A stretch of DNA of 64,000 bases from Gnetum montanum (GCA_015680685.1 MNCI01005975.1:152515-216514); one strand, 5' to 3'; numbered from the stretch's first letter, positions 34,277-46,509 are shown. A program made the numbers and translations. The notes: generated from the sequence alone by a model not told the origin.

Positions 34277-34770
34277 ATGTCCTTTGGGCCTACTGCTCAT
34301 CATGGAAACTTCCTGTTGGCTACTCTTCCTATGAGCTAGTGTACAGAAAAATTCTAATGCTTCTAATTCAATATGAGCTTTGAACACTCTCAATAGTCTA
34401 TGACCTAGACCTTAACCTAAGGCTAGCACAAAGAGAAAGATTAATCAACAGAAATGTGCTAGAAGAAAATCGATTGGTAGCCCTATCGTTGAATGAACTG
34501 CACAAAGCATTCAAAAAATAATAACATGATCTTAGAATACATAAAGTAAAATTTCAACCAAGAGATAAGGTTCTCTATTGGAATCCCACACACATATCTC
34601 ATCGAACCAAATTTTAAACATTGTGGAAGAGGCCTTATATAATTGATGAAACCTTTCCTTCTAGGGTCATGATCATATACAAACCTAAAAGCCCAAACAA
34701 GAAGTAGTTGGTCAACATCCAACAGATAAAGTGTTTCCATGGGCCTGAGCAAGCCAATGCAACAAATACC
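34277..34770 (+). pseudogene. pol: Integrase C-terminal part of element C
   Basis: Resumes right after element G with VLWAYCSSWKLPVGYSSYEL, the region following the third catalytic residue in gypsy integrases, then YDLDLNLRLAQRE, LEENRLVALSLNELHKAF, HDLRIHKVKFQPRDKVLYWN and the C-terminal WKRPYIIDETFPSRVMIIYK. It matches B and D in order. The zinc finger and catalytic core are gone with the deletion at the left side of G. A few TAG/TAA stops. Confidence 0.85.
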
Positions 34771-36861
34771 TCAATGTATAGACAACTGTGCTCAATTTTT
34801 TAAATCTCCTTCTTCCAACTCAGTCATGGGGGAGATGGCCATCCGTGCTAATCATATACATGCCTCCTCAGTTTTTCTATATTTTTTTTACACATTTTTA
34901 TTTTTGCAAATTGCTTATTTTACACCTTTTTTATTTTTTGAGGCTTCTTCCTATTTTACACCATTTTTTGTTTTACACCTTGAGTATTTTCCACTTTCTT
35001 ATATATTTTACTTTATTTTAGTGTGATTTTCTAAATTTTGTTAATAAACATGCTTTATGTTGACAAGATGCAGTGGTTTTATAGTTGTTAATAATGGTAG
35101 TTTGTGCTTAATGTTTTGTTTGCTAATGTCTATATTCTATTTTTGAATTTTTGTATGATGGCATGACACAGTTTCTTTTTCATGGAATAGGTAGTGAGTC
35201 CACAATATCCACTCATCCACAAACTCTATGGTTTTCCTTGTTTTTAAAGTACAAGGTTCCTTTTATTAAATGAACTTTTAATAAATTTATGACCTTGGTA
35301 GTTTTCAGAATCGGAAAGGATTCAAAGGTTTGCAGAGGATGTGACTTCAAGGGAACTCAATACTCTTTGTACTCTTCTACTTACTTGGGTGCTTGAGTGG
35401 TTTCCTAAACTTTTTACTATTTTGTGTTGACTAATAACATGAAGTTTAATAATGTCTTTGCATGGTGTGATTCCTAATCAAAAAATAAAAAACAAAATAA
35501 AAAGACATGATGGAAATTCAAAGCACATCCTTAGACAAATAAACAAGCTACAAGCACTAGTTATGGGACTATAAATACATGTTACCCATGCCTAAATGTC
35601 CTTTCTAACTAAGGTCCTCTCTCACTCTCTACTTCTTTTTTCTTCTTCTTTAGGAATGGTGGTTGTTCTATGGGAGAACTCTTGTATCTTGAGGGGATGG
35701 ATATGTCTTGGAGTGGTGATGCAAAGTCATTGAAAGCAGTTGGTTTTGATTTGGACTAAGGATGGATCTTCTCAAGTCATCTATACACAAATCCACAAGG
35801 GACTTCTTATGACCTCAATTTGGAATTCCATTCCACATTCTCCATCATCCATCCATGTCACCTGTAACTCACCTTGCTGCTGGTGTCCATGTTCTTGATT
35901 CAATCTCTTTGTCTGACATGAATTTTTTGGTAGCATCTTTCGAGTTTTGGTCCTTAACTTCCATCAACCATTAATCACCTATGGGGCCCACAAAATCCTG
36001 AGGTTAAAGTTATGCAAAGGCAAACAAGGCATGTGCCTACTATGGGGAGGATCCATTTGCATATCTCTTGGCTGGGTTCATTAAGCACCTCATCCTTAGG
36101 TAATTTTGCAGTTAGAATCTTTTGTACACCCGTATTCTGCATTCAACCATGTGCTTCTTTACATATTTTCTTTAATTCATACATTCTCCATTAAATTTTT
36201 TAATTTTTGAGTTTTTAAAGATCCTCTTCAATGATTTCATCATATTCTTCACTTTTTTGGAACTCCATGGATCCCAAATTCATTCAAAAATTCCTTGTAT
36301 TTTTCAAGATATTCAAGTTTAAAAATTTTGTTTATAAACCCCATAAACGAGGCCCTGTTGACAAAGCCCATGCATATACAAGGCCCTATATATGCAACCC
36401 CATTGACGTAGTACAAAAATAGTATAAATATGCACAACCCCCCATAAAAATTTTCATATGTGCTCACAAATGCTACGGAAGGTTTTCAAATTTTCAAAGC
36501 CCATAACTTCCTAACTGTTTATCCAAATCACTCAGTTCATCGACCTTGTAGCTCCTAGAGGTAAGCTCTTAGTCATGGAGGCCACAAATGTGCCATTTTT
36601 GAAAAAAAAAAATTTCATTTTTCTAAGTCCCACAAAGTTTAACTAAGAAATCAACATTTAAACACTAAATCACAAAATTTAAACCCTTCCAACAAGCTTC
36701 GATGACACTTATAATACAAAACTAATAATAAAATAAGAATAAAATAATCAACCTTTCATGGTTCAACCATAGCCAAGTGTAACTAACTAATGAGATAAGG
36801 TATTCAAATATTCAAAGTTACACATAATATCTACCAATCCATGGATGTATTATGATAGTAG
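34771..36861 (+). other. Conserved noncoding region between integrase and the 3' ORF of element C
   Basis: Same order as in B: polypurine-like CAGTCATGGGGGAGATGGCC (about 34821), T-rich TTTTACA words, GGATGTGACTTCAAGGGAAC (about 35337), GTCTTTGCATGGTGTGATT (about 35453), GGGGAGGATCCATTTGCAT (about 36042), the U3-like array with a TATA box (36340-36430) and TTAGTCATGGAGGCC (about 36569). Confidence 0.65.
36340..36430 (+). promoter_or_regulatory. Candidate internal U3-like promoter before the 3' ORF of element C
   Basis: 14-bp units ACGAGGCCCTGTTG, ACAAAGCCCATGCA and ATGCAACCCCATTG resemble the U3 array of C's own LTRs. CCCCATTGACGTAG (36398-36411) matches CCCCATCAACGTAG in the 3' LTR (40017-40030). 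In both places a TATA box follows within 12-16 bp (36423-36430 here, 40046 in the LTR). The third-ORF ATG lies 430 bp downstream. Activity is inferred. Confidence 0.55.
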
Positions 36862-39639
36862 ATGGCACCAAAAGGCAAACACACGTATGAAGGAGGATCA
36901 TCTCAACTAAGAGAGAAATAGCTAAGAATAGGAAGGGGCCAACAACAAGCCTAGGAGGAACCACTTGCAATCCATACCACGGAACCTCTTAGGGAAGAGG
37001 CCAAAGTGGAATCCATTTGTCAAATTCTAGAACTAGCAACAACAACAAAACATTCCCACTAGGATAAGGCACTAGCTCAGCAAGTAAAGCTTACGGTGAC
37101 CTTGACAAAAGCCTAACTAAATTAAATCAGGTTAAGAAGGGTCCAAAAAATAGTGCTCTAGGAGTTAAACTTTGGCTCTTTCTTGCAGTAAGCATCTAAA
37201 GAAGTACAAAACCAACTGAAGACCTCTCCCATGTGGCCAATTCTCACTTCCACCATGGAGTGGTACATGGGAGAGACATTCTTATTATGGAATAATAGGT
37301 AAGCCAGTTCAATAGTCAAAATCAAGGACATTTTAATGTCCTACTCAATGCAGGACATTGCTAAGGAACTTGGGTTGCCAAAAACTAGGGGGAATCTCAT
37401 GAAGATTCCAATGCAAGTAGACCCTAGCATCAAAAATGAATGAGTACAATTGTGCTACGGTGTCAATCACAAGAATTATGGCATGCTAACACCAATAGAA
37501 AAGATCCACTATAAGATTGCAGCCTTTCACCTAAACCCCATGGTGAGGCCTAGTAAGATCCTTGCTTTTCTACCCCATGTGTGCATTGCTCTGAGTGGGA
37601 AATTCCTCATCAACCTTCCACAACTGATCTATCTAGAGATGGAGAAGCAGTTTAAAGAGAATGAACATGGAAGGAAGGCAATTCCCTTCCCATGCCTCAT
37701 CAGAAAACTCTATCAAAGGGGAGGGATAGTTTGCTATATAAATGATGCTTTCATACATGCTTCGATTACTAATTGGGAAAAGATGATGTAGGATAAAATG
37801 CCTACAACAACCATTCAAGAAGAGGAGCAACAACCACTACCTCCACCTACCACTCAAACAACTATGTCAGATGTCACTACAACATCCTAATGGTTGCATG
37901 AGTACTAAGAATGGTTTTTGAGTGAGCAAGAGCAACAACCTGGCATGAGTGGTGGAGACCCATCTATGTATTGGCCAGTGATGAGTCATCTAATTGAGGT
38001 GGTACAAACAGTTAGCCTGATGGAAGGTGGTGGATCCATTTTCCCATGAGGTTAAATCCTAGCACTAGAGTGGTTAAGGTATCTCTCATAGAATAGCAGC
38101 CACTCCCAAAATTTTTTGGGAATGCTACCACTTTCTTGGTGCACTTGGAGAAAGGCAAGGGGGCAATAGTATTGGTGATGCAACACCAAGGGTAGGACAA
38201 AGCAACAAAGGTGGTTGTTGATAGAATTGCCAAAACTCTCAATACACCTATGATATCTATACAAAATGCCACTACACTTAAAGATATGTAGATGTCCACA
38301 AGGACCATAAGCGGTAGATTGAGTGTAGCACAGCATGAATAATTACTAGGAATCAAGCAACCACTTTCAAATGTCTTTGATCTTTTGAATAATATTACTA
38401 CAACTTAGTCGAAGCTGCTAGAGGTAAGGGGTAAAAACATTATTTTGGAAGGGCAACTTGAAATAGGTAAGGAGCTAAATAAACACTTGGCAAAGAGCCT
38501 AGATTGTCAACCCTACATTTCTCAAGCAAACATTAACAAGAGATGAAGCTCTTGAACAGCTTCATACCAGACTAAAAGGGGTTGAGGATGTGATGGAGAC
38601 AGATGTGTTTTACTAATCCTTGGTAGAGGCCACCCAACACAAAATTTAGAAGGCCTTAGATCTGACCCTTCAGGTGAAATGTTGATGCACATAAACAATA
38701 GTTGATTGACTTTATCCATCAATAGTAGAAGTAACTAGCCAGAGCAAACACAAAGCTAAGGAGATTGGCCACTAAGAATAGAAACCTCTCCATGGAGAAG
38801 GTCTATGCCCTTCACCAAAATACTATAATAGAGGTAGCCACCTGGAAATTAGAGGCTCTCAAATTTAAGAGTGTCAAGGATCACTATAGAGAACAAGTTG
38901 ATCTATAGCAAGAAGTTAATGAAAAACACATCCAATTGACAAAGGAAAAGTAAATGAGATGCTCCAGCAACTTTAGCAAGGAAGAGAAGTTTGGAAACCT
39001 ATCATTGATTGGACAGATGCCTACAATAAGGTAGAGATCCACGTGAAGGAATTGTAGATTGAGGAGATGATAGAATACATGGAGCTTTCCAATCTCTAAT
39101 ATTCAAATTTGGCTATGTTGATTGCTAGATAACTATAGTCAAAACTAGAGGAGAAAGTGGCTAGCTCATACTTGTTGTATAAGGTTAAGTTCAAATACCA
39201 CAAGTACACCAAGAAAAATCTTAAGCTGGCAACCACTAAACTTGAAATTCTCAAGGGAAAATACATCAATCAAAGATCTGATGTTAAGAACCTAGCCAAA
39301 AGAATCAATGACTACCAAGATCTGCAAAATGTAGTCAGGGCATTCGATGTCAAATGTAAACAACTTACTACCTGGTTTGTCAATGTTAAGAAGCTATTCT
39401 TAGTAATTACTTATCCATGGGATATCCTCATTCTAGCCCACATTAACTATGCTACATGAACTATGAATGATCCTTGGATCAAGAAGAAGAAGATGAAGAC
39501 ATTTCTAAATGCCTTTCACCTTCTACCAAAGGTAGCAACTATAGTAGAATAGCCATAGTCACCTCAGCCACTGCATGTGCCTAAAGCTAGTGAAAGTCCT
39601 TCAGAACCTTAGGAGCCTCCACTACCTAAGACTATCTAA
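36862..39639 (+). pseudogene. Third (3') ORF of element C: plant-transposon-protein-like domain plus coiled coil
   Basis: ATG after GATAGTAG. The N-terminus (MAPKGKHTYEGG) is basic and polar. GTWERHSYYGII-like sequence with stops leads to SMQDIAKELGLPKTRGNLMK. The best window copy of the central domain follows, open from 37450 to 37791: YGVNHKNYGMLTPIEKIHYK, AAFHLNPMVRPSKILAFLP, ALSGKFLINLPQLIYLEME and AIPFPCLIRKLYQRGGIV. That pattern (small domain, then xPFPxLIxxLyxxxG) resembles the 'putative plant transposon protein' family. Acidic/Gln-rich linkers, then about 350 codons of Lys/Glu-rich coiled coil (38450-39330) reach KKLFLVITYPWDI and the end EPPLPKTI. Stops are scattered. It has no clear membrane segment. 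Confidence 0.75.
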
Positions 39640-39861
39640 TCTTCTCAACTACCTTCATGCCATTACAGGATGTGCTATTCAATTTTTAGTTGTCATGTCA
39701 TTTTGTTCAATTTTGTATCATGAACACCACAATTTTTTATAATAATGTTGATTTTTATACTCAGGCACTCAATTTTGTCAAGTTAGTTTGTTATGTTAAG
39801 ATTTAATCAATAATCCTATACCTTCCCAATTTTGTAAAGGAACTTAAGGACAAATTTCTAT

Positions 39862-39876
39862 TTAGTCATGGGGGTA
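39862..39876 (+). promoter_or_regulatory. Polypurine-like plus-strand priming site of element C
   Basis: TTAGTCATGGGGGTA immediately before the 3' LTR. Confidence 0.65.
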
Positions 39877-40825
39877 TGATGAATCATCATTATGTCATGT
39901 TGACAGACCCCGTTAACATAGCCTCATCGATGGACCCTCGTCGACATGGCCTCATCTACATGGTGTTGCCCCATCGATGGGACTACATTAACGTAGCATT
40001 TGTTGCATCTACGGGGCCCCATCAACGTAGCTCCATAATAAATTCTATAAACATACATTCACCAGCGATGTTTATGGGTTGTCAAGCCATAGTTGTAGCC
40101 ACACTCTTACAATTTCTTTTCTCCAAAGTTAGAATATTTCTTGAGTGCCCACAGGAGGAGTCATTAACTATAAAAATCTTTATTAGAGCATTTTTGTACC
40201 TGAGTATGGCAGTGTGTGTGGCAATAAAGATGAGCTTTGTGATAAACCTTGCAATACTTTGACTAGCTTAAATATTTTGTTATGCATTTAATGTTTTTGG
40301 AAATTTTTTTCAATGCTTTTAGTAGTTAAACTAAGTTAAGCAAACTAGGCTAAATAGTAATTAATTAAATACATATGTATGATTGCTTCGAGCATAAACA
40401 CATATTCACTTGGTAATCCTAGTAGTGTTATTGCTTGATTCACCTAGTAGCATAGTGCTTGGTAATCCCAATAGTGGATACATGGATTTAGGACATGTAC
40501 GAAAAGTGGGATTGGATGCTTATGTTAGGATTATTTAGAGATTAATTAGTAATTAAATTAGTTATTAAATTACTTCATTTATTTACTTTAAGCACCAAGA
40601 ACATAAAACATAAAATAATAAAAATTACATGCCTCGATTACACTTAACCATGCCTTTGTACATCATGAGTGTAATTAGGAAGACAATGACTGATTGTTAG
40701 GAAAACGTTTACTTCCTAAAAGACTAGTGTACCAGAAGACATAAAGTTTGTGGAATTTAATCGGGTTAAGCATGAATGCTTCGTGATTCGTATGTTTGAG
40801 CATAGGGGTACTAGACCGCTCATCA
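39877..40825 (+). mobile_element. 3' LTR of element C
   Basis: 949 bp from TGATGAATC to CCGCTCATCA. U3 array units ACATAGCCTCATCG, ATGGACCCTCGTCG and ACATGGCCTCATCT; a slightly changed TATA (TATAAACA) at 40046-40053; an AATAAA; then the U5 boxes. It is followed by CCTTA, the right target duplication. Confidence 0.93.
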
Positions 40826-43351
40826 CCTTAACATACTAGGCTACAAATTGCCTCCTCTCCTCTTCAAATGCCTTGGCCTTTTCACATAGTTTATCATAAG
40901 TAGTCAATCTTTTGGCTAGGTTTGTTGCTACATCTTTCTACCCTTAGTAGCCAGCCTTTCCTACTTCCAATTTAGAGTTTGTCAATTGGAGTTTCTGTAG
41001 AGCATCTTTATGATCTACAAACTCTTTCTTGTATAGTGCATATGTGGCTACTAGATGTTCTAATTAGTTTCTATGCCTTCCTGTTATCAACATGGTCAAG
41101 TTAGCATAACAGAGGTTAGCTAACCCCATGTACTCCTTCAAGTCCTCAATCTATAGGTCTTTATTTTTAACTTCCACTTGGTGGTCAAGGGCATAACTTT
41201 TTAGGATGGGTTACCAATGAGGATTCTCTACTAAAATAGAGCTGATAACAACCTTTTCCATTTAGATATCCTTTTCATTTATCTACTTGTACATGTCCAA
41301 CCTAACCACGAAAGTGTTCCTTGAGCCTTTTATGTTTCTTTTCCTCATCTTGTCACATGTTGATTTTAATAGCTGATTTTTGTCAGATAGCACAGACCTC
41401 CTTCATTGAAAGGATTCTATTTTATCATGCAAGGAAACTGATTTCTTGGTTGATCCTCACCAGTTGTTCCCTTAATTGGTGGATGTTCTTCTCTAAGACG
41501 TTTTCTTGCTTTTCCATAATGATCAACCTCATATTGTTGGCAGCAATTTGTTTATTTTCTTCTTACAATGTGATGACTATCTTAACATGTGCATATGTTT
41601 TTGCTTCTACTACTAAGGCATTCCACATTTCCTTCCCCTTCTCCATTACCATCTACTTGTGCTACTCCATTAGGTGATTCATCTGCTTAATTCTAAACTT
41701 CTTTATCTAGTTAGGTACAATGAATTATGTGGGATCTCTACATTAAGCTCTTAAGGCTATGAGTTCTTCTTGGAGTTTATGGGTCTCTACTTCTACATGC
41801 TCTGCCATGGTCTTTACCATGATCGATTTACCTTTGGTAGAAATTAGCTCAGACTATATTACAGTGACATCACTTAGGATGTTGAAAAGTGCTATCATTG
41901 CTTGCCTAGTTTGCAGTAGTCTATCGAGCATATCTTCATGATTAGCAAGAGTCATTGAGGTTTTGGCTAATATTTAAGCATCTCTAACTCTAGTTAGATC
42001 TGCTGATGGCACAATAGGTACTTTGAAAGATTCTTTGATGTGATCAATGATCACCTCTATTTCTCTTGCTGCATTTCCATAACTATGGCTTCCTCTCTAA
42101 TCTCTAGCATCACTTGGAACAATGTAGGTTTCCGAGAGATATGTTATGACCATTGTGCCTCTTTTCTTGACTATAGTAAGATCTATCCACTTGTTGGATC
42201 TACTAAAACTGTGGACTAGATGGCATTGTCAATAACTTTGTAAATGTTGGCCTCCATCACTGTTCACCAGCTAATGGTTTTTGTAATCTATTGCAAATGA
42301 ATCACTGATAGTGTATAATCCTATAGTAGTAGCAGTGGAATTTGCTATTGTTACTATTCTTGTTGATGTTAATATTGCTATTACTATTGCTACTATTTCT
42401 GTTGCTCCTATTTTTGCTCTTCCTCTTGTTCTTATTGCTCTTCACCATGATCTTTTCTAGATGGTGCTAGTTTGAGGAGCTTACATATGAAGCATTCTAG
42501 GCTCTCTTAGGAATGTTAGTGGTATATCCTAGGATTCTAACCTACGTGCACAGCTTCCTATTAAGACAAGGGAATTGAAGTGTTGGCTTTCCTACCTTCC
42601 TTTTTTCAAATTGCCTTAAAGTAAAGTTGTGCAAGTTTGGCATTATATTTGACCATCAAGATCACACTTCCTCTAGCCACATAAGTGGATAGTCTATTGA
42701 GTCCTTTTGTTGGGAATAAGTGGTAGGTGCCAATTTTGAAGTATATTCTTTCTTCCAAAGTTAGTTCATTATAGTCCTTTTCTTCTTTGCCATATGCTAG
42801 TTTCAACCATAATTTCCTATTCTCAACATCTAATCTAGTAGACAAGTGTGCTACCTTTGATCCTTCATTGGGTATATTTAGAGCTTCTATGATCACTTTG
42901 ATTGAGAATGATATTAAGACTCCTCCAATGTTGATAGTGGTTCTTTGCTATGCCGAAATTGATAGGTTTTCCCAAGCTACCATTTGTTACTATTTGAAAG
43001 AATGGGCCATAGTGGTGATACCTTGAGTTGTGTCTTTACCACTTCAAGGGTGAATTCCATGAATGGGACAAAGTTCATCTCCACAATAACTATGGTCAGG
43101 ATGGATCTTTCTTGGATGGATTAGAGATTGTCTTGTAACAATGTGAGGCATTGTCCTAGCACTTGTGATTCCTCCACCTCTTCTTGGGTCGATTATCCCA
43201 TAGTAAGAGTTTCCTGATGGATACTAAATTATTGGGGTTCCTACTCCTCATGTTCTGGTTCTTCTCCTCCTATTTGACCTCTACTTTGGCCTCTTGGTCT
43301 CTTACTTGTAGCTTGTGAGGGTCCTCCTTGCACACCTCTCTTTAGGGCCAT
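40826..43351 (-). pseudogene. Third (3') ORF of element D (main part)
   Basis: ATG at 43351 follows GATTGTAG on the minus strand. It reads MALKRGVQGGPSQATSKRPR, then PLWPILSNSNKWLGKTYQF, then a central domain with a long open stretch (42896-42606): IIEALNIPNEGSKVAHLS, YNELTLEERIYFKIGTYHLF and LSTYVARGSVILM. Downstream the minus strand codes Gln/Glu-rich and Lys-rich coiled coil to 40831, with many stops. The final residues lie at 21769-21973, across element C. The layout matches C and B. The plus-strand open frames in this interval are shadows of it. Confidence 0.7.
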
Positions 43352-45366
43352 CTACAATCATTAAGGAATTAGAATTACTAAGGTATTCATATATATTCTT
43401 AATATTTCCATACCTTACTCATACCCTTAGTTGCATTAGGTTCTTAGTTTATCAGAATTGCAAAGTTAGATAAATTTCCAAAAAGTTACCACATAAGTGT
43501 GTATTTTCTTATAACCCCTCATAATTATTCATTTTTTCCTTATGTATGGCTCATACTGATGGTTATGGTTCCTTAAGAGCATTAATATGATTGATTTTTA
43601 TTGAAAATTTTCAAGTTTTACTTGATACTTACCCTTAAAATACCTTCTAGATGTTAGTAACTTTTTTAAAAATTGGCTCAAATTTTCCTCACTAGCACTC
43701 CCCATGACTAACATAAGCACTTCAAGGGTTAAATAGATTTGAAAATCTTGTAAATCAAAGTAATAATGTGCAAGTAATGGGTTGGAAAAGCTAGGAGGTT
43801 AGAGCTTTGATTAAAGAAGAAAATTTGAAAAATCTCTACTTGGTTTAAATGAAAAATGATGAAAATTTTGCTAAGTGTCCACCAATATATAGGTTCTATG
43901 TGACCCGATATCAAGGATTCGATATCAGGGTAGAACTGATATTAAGAACCCAATATTAAAGCCTAAAAATTTTTAGTTGTCATGAAGTTCTAAGGAGAAA
44001 AATTGATTCTATTGAATGTTTGGAAGATTTAAAGGCTACTCAAAGGATTTGGATGATGAAGATATGTATATTTTTCAAAAATTTATCATTGGAAGTTCAA
44101 ATAGAAGGAATCTCAGGCTACAAAAGTTCATAAGATGGATACAAAGGGTAATGGATTCATGTTTTGAAAACGAATAGTTTATATAATATGGGAAGTATGT
44201 ATTAACATTTATTGATGTTGGATGGTCCAAGATGATGTGGAATTGCTTGGCAGGTATAAGATACAACAATTATATAAGTAGGTCCTACCCAAAGCAAGCT
44301 CCAGCCCTTAATGCCCTTGTATAACCATGTCTAAAAGTATCCTTAGGCACTTAAGTAGTTGAATGTAATGCATACCTATCTAGGCAAACATACATGTTAG
44401 TACCACCAAATTGAGAAAATTACACTATGTTAGACAAAATCACATGTTATGACTATTCAAACAGTGAGATAAGATGGACTTAGAAGGAATTTTAGGAATT
44501 GGGACATGAGGTATCTTACCATAGGCATAATGAATTCTTGTGTTTTATTAGTGGTTAAAGTAATCACTGGCCTTTCTATCCAAGATTTGAATCAAGTCCA
44601 GATCACATTCTAGTGACATTGCATCATTTCATCTCTTGGAATTACAACTATAAGACTATCAATGTTGCAAGGAGTATTGTCACTTGGCATATTTCCTAAG
44701 GGAGGTGTTTATTCATGGCACTTTATTTTATTTTTTATATTTTTGAGAAGCCACCTACCTTTAGGCATGGCTAACATGTGTTTCTAGTAGACCCCTAGAA
44801 ATTTAATCTATGATCTTTTATTTTTTATCTATGTTAACCTTGTCAAGGTAGCACTTATTTTATTCTTACTTCCATTTTTCATTAGATCTACAAGGATATA
44901 ATACAACCTTAACAACATGATAGAACTCACAACGGTAATCCAAAAGAATCCATAAATCCCCTTAATGTCACACACTTTATGTTCTGACTTGGTTCTTCAC
45001 TTTTCTGTCTAGGAATAATGATCAAAAGTTTATTCTTAGTTGTATGATGGAAAGGAATGTCATTATAGACATGGTAAAAACCTCTTATTTATGGAATGGA
45101 TGGATTGATAATGTGGACTTACTATTCAAATAATCAATCCCTTATGATTTGATAACATAGAGAAATTCACTTTATTGAACTACATTTTTCCCTTATTCAT
45201 AATTTTTCTTATTAGTAATCAAAATTACTTACAAATGATTTGAAAATAAAGCATGAAAGAAATGAAAAAGATAGTAAGAAATTATGAAAAGAGGTAAAGA
45301 ATGAAAAATGTTAAAAGAATGGAAAATGTCGAAGAATTAAAAGACATGGCAAAGAATGTAAAAAAT
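43352..45366 (-). other. Conserved noncoding region between integrase and the 3' ORF of element D
   Basis: Read on the minus strand it has CAAGGGCATTAAGGG with AGGACCTACTT (about 44280-44330), ACCTCATGTCCCAATTCC (about 44505), as in A near 1790, a TATA box with GATATC repeats (43884-43943) and TTAGTCATGGGGAGTG (about 43710). A purine-rich AAAGAATG-repeating stretch lies at about 45260-45430. No gene is seen. A single N at 45479 lies just beyond. Confidence 0.6.
43884..43943 (-). promoter_or_regulatory. Candidate internal U3-like promoter before the 3' ORF of element D
   Basis: On the minus strand, AATATC (43938-43943), GATATC (43921-43926) and GATATC (43907-43912) precede TATATATT (43884-43891). 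D's own U3 has the same arrangement: GATATC repeats, a GATATC 18 bp before TATAAATA. Words such as ATCGAAT between units and a CACA before the TATA box are also shared. The ATG is about 535 bp downstream. This parallels B and C, which use their own, different U3 repeat. Confidence 0.55.
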
Positions 45367-46480
45367 TTAATAAATGAAAAGTATCAAAGAATGAGAAAAT
45401 ATTAAAGAATGTAAAAAATGAAAAGAAAATGAAGAATTCAGTAAGGTACCTACAGTTCTAAATTGAACACCCATCTCCNGATTATAATAAAGGACCTTGT
45501 CACCCAATTGTTTGGTTATATGCATTATCCATGTATCATGCCTAACTTTGGAATAATGCTTATGGACTTCACTACTCATAAGTGCTACTAGCTAATTCTC
45601 ATCTAGAAGATTCAGGTTCATTAGATGTTCCTTTTGGGCTAAGATTAGATTAAGGTCAATTTCACTGGCAGTTACTAAAGTGTGAAGCTCTACCTAGATC
45701 GAGAGTGTTGGCAACTTATCATAGACTAACTCATATGGTATGTATCCTATAGGTAGTTTCCAGGATGTCCTATAGGCCCATAGAACATCATTTAATTTAA
45801 TACTCCAATTCCTTCTAAACCTACTAACCATCCTAGTGAGTATTCTAGTAATTTCATGGTTAGTTACTTTAGCTTGACCATTTTCTTGGGGATGATATGG
45901 TGTTATTAGCTTATGGTTTACCCAAAGTTGTTGCATGATTTTCTTTAATGTAGCACTCGTGAAGTGAGTCTCATTGTCTAATATAAGCATTCTTGGTACT
46001 CCAAATCTATTCAACACATGTTGTTGAAAAACGTTGACATCTATCTTTGCTATGCAGTCTTTTACAGCTACTGCCTCTACCCACTTTGTGCAATAATCCA
46101 CAGTCACAATAATATAGACTTTTCTGTTTGAGATCAGTTGAATGGATCCCATAAAACTAATTTTCCAAATATCAAAAGGCTCTAGTGGCTATATCCAATG
46201 TTGTGGCCCTTCATATTAGGCTGTAATTCCTCCATCCCTTTGGTAGCATTCACAAGAATGTGCAAAAATGTGGGCATCTTTGAATAAAGTAGGCCAAAAG
46301 GAGCAGACCATTAGTAGTTTGAGTGTCATTCTATGTCCTTTGTAGTTGCCACCACATGGACCTTCATGGACATCTTGTAAAAATCTCTACTGGTCATGAT
46401 TTGGTACATATCATCTAATGAGCCCATCTGCATGAATCTTTTACAAATTGCCATTAATTTCCATATATCATTTTGCTCTA
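45367..46480 (-). pseudogene. pol: Integrase of element D (best-preserved core)
   Basis: Minus strand. The zinc-finger region reads HEGPCGGNYKGHRMTLKLL and SCECYQRDGG, so the HHCC ligands can be placed. The catalytic core is open from 46152 to 45694: VTVDYCTKWVEAVAV gives the first Asp, LILDNETHF the second (Glu replaces the usual Gly after Asn), and YHPQENGQAKVTNHE the third, with Glu at the end. RRNWSIKLNDVLWAYRTSWK and GYIPYELVYDKLPTL follow. The C-terminal part (LILAQKEHLMN, SSEVHKHYSKV, KQLGDKVLYY) is broken by stops and by an N at 45479. Confidence 0.87.
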
Positions 46481-46509
46481 CAAAGGAATTACTCACATTT
46501 TTTTCTATT

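Larger units (their letters stand above)
21974..40825 (+). mobile_element. Element C, Ty3/gypsy retrotransposon nested in D and carrying nested element G
   Basis: LTRs at 21974-22923 (950 bp) and 39877-40825 (949 bp) are flanked by an exact 5-bp target duplication, CCTTA (21969-21973 and 40826-40830). Between them are PBS, gag, protease, RT, RNase H, the nested element G, the C-terminal part of integrase, the noncoding block, the third ORF and the priming site. Relative to B, about 0.94 kb covering the end of RNase H and most of integrase is missing at the left border of G. Without G the element is 12.3 kb. Confidence 0.93.

Noticed and set aside
38012-38356. 114-codon minus-strand open frame
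   Set aside because: Antisense to the linker and coiled coil of the third ORF of element C.
40826-43026. Several plus-strand open frames (for example 41321-41677, 42787-43026)
   Set aside because: They are antisense to the third ORF of element D.
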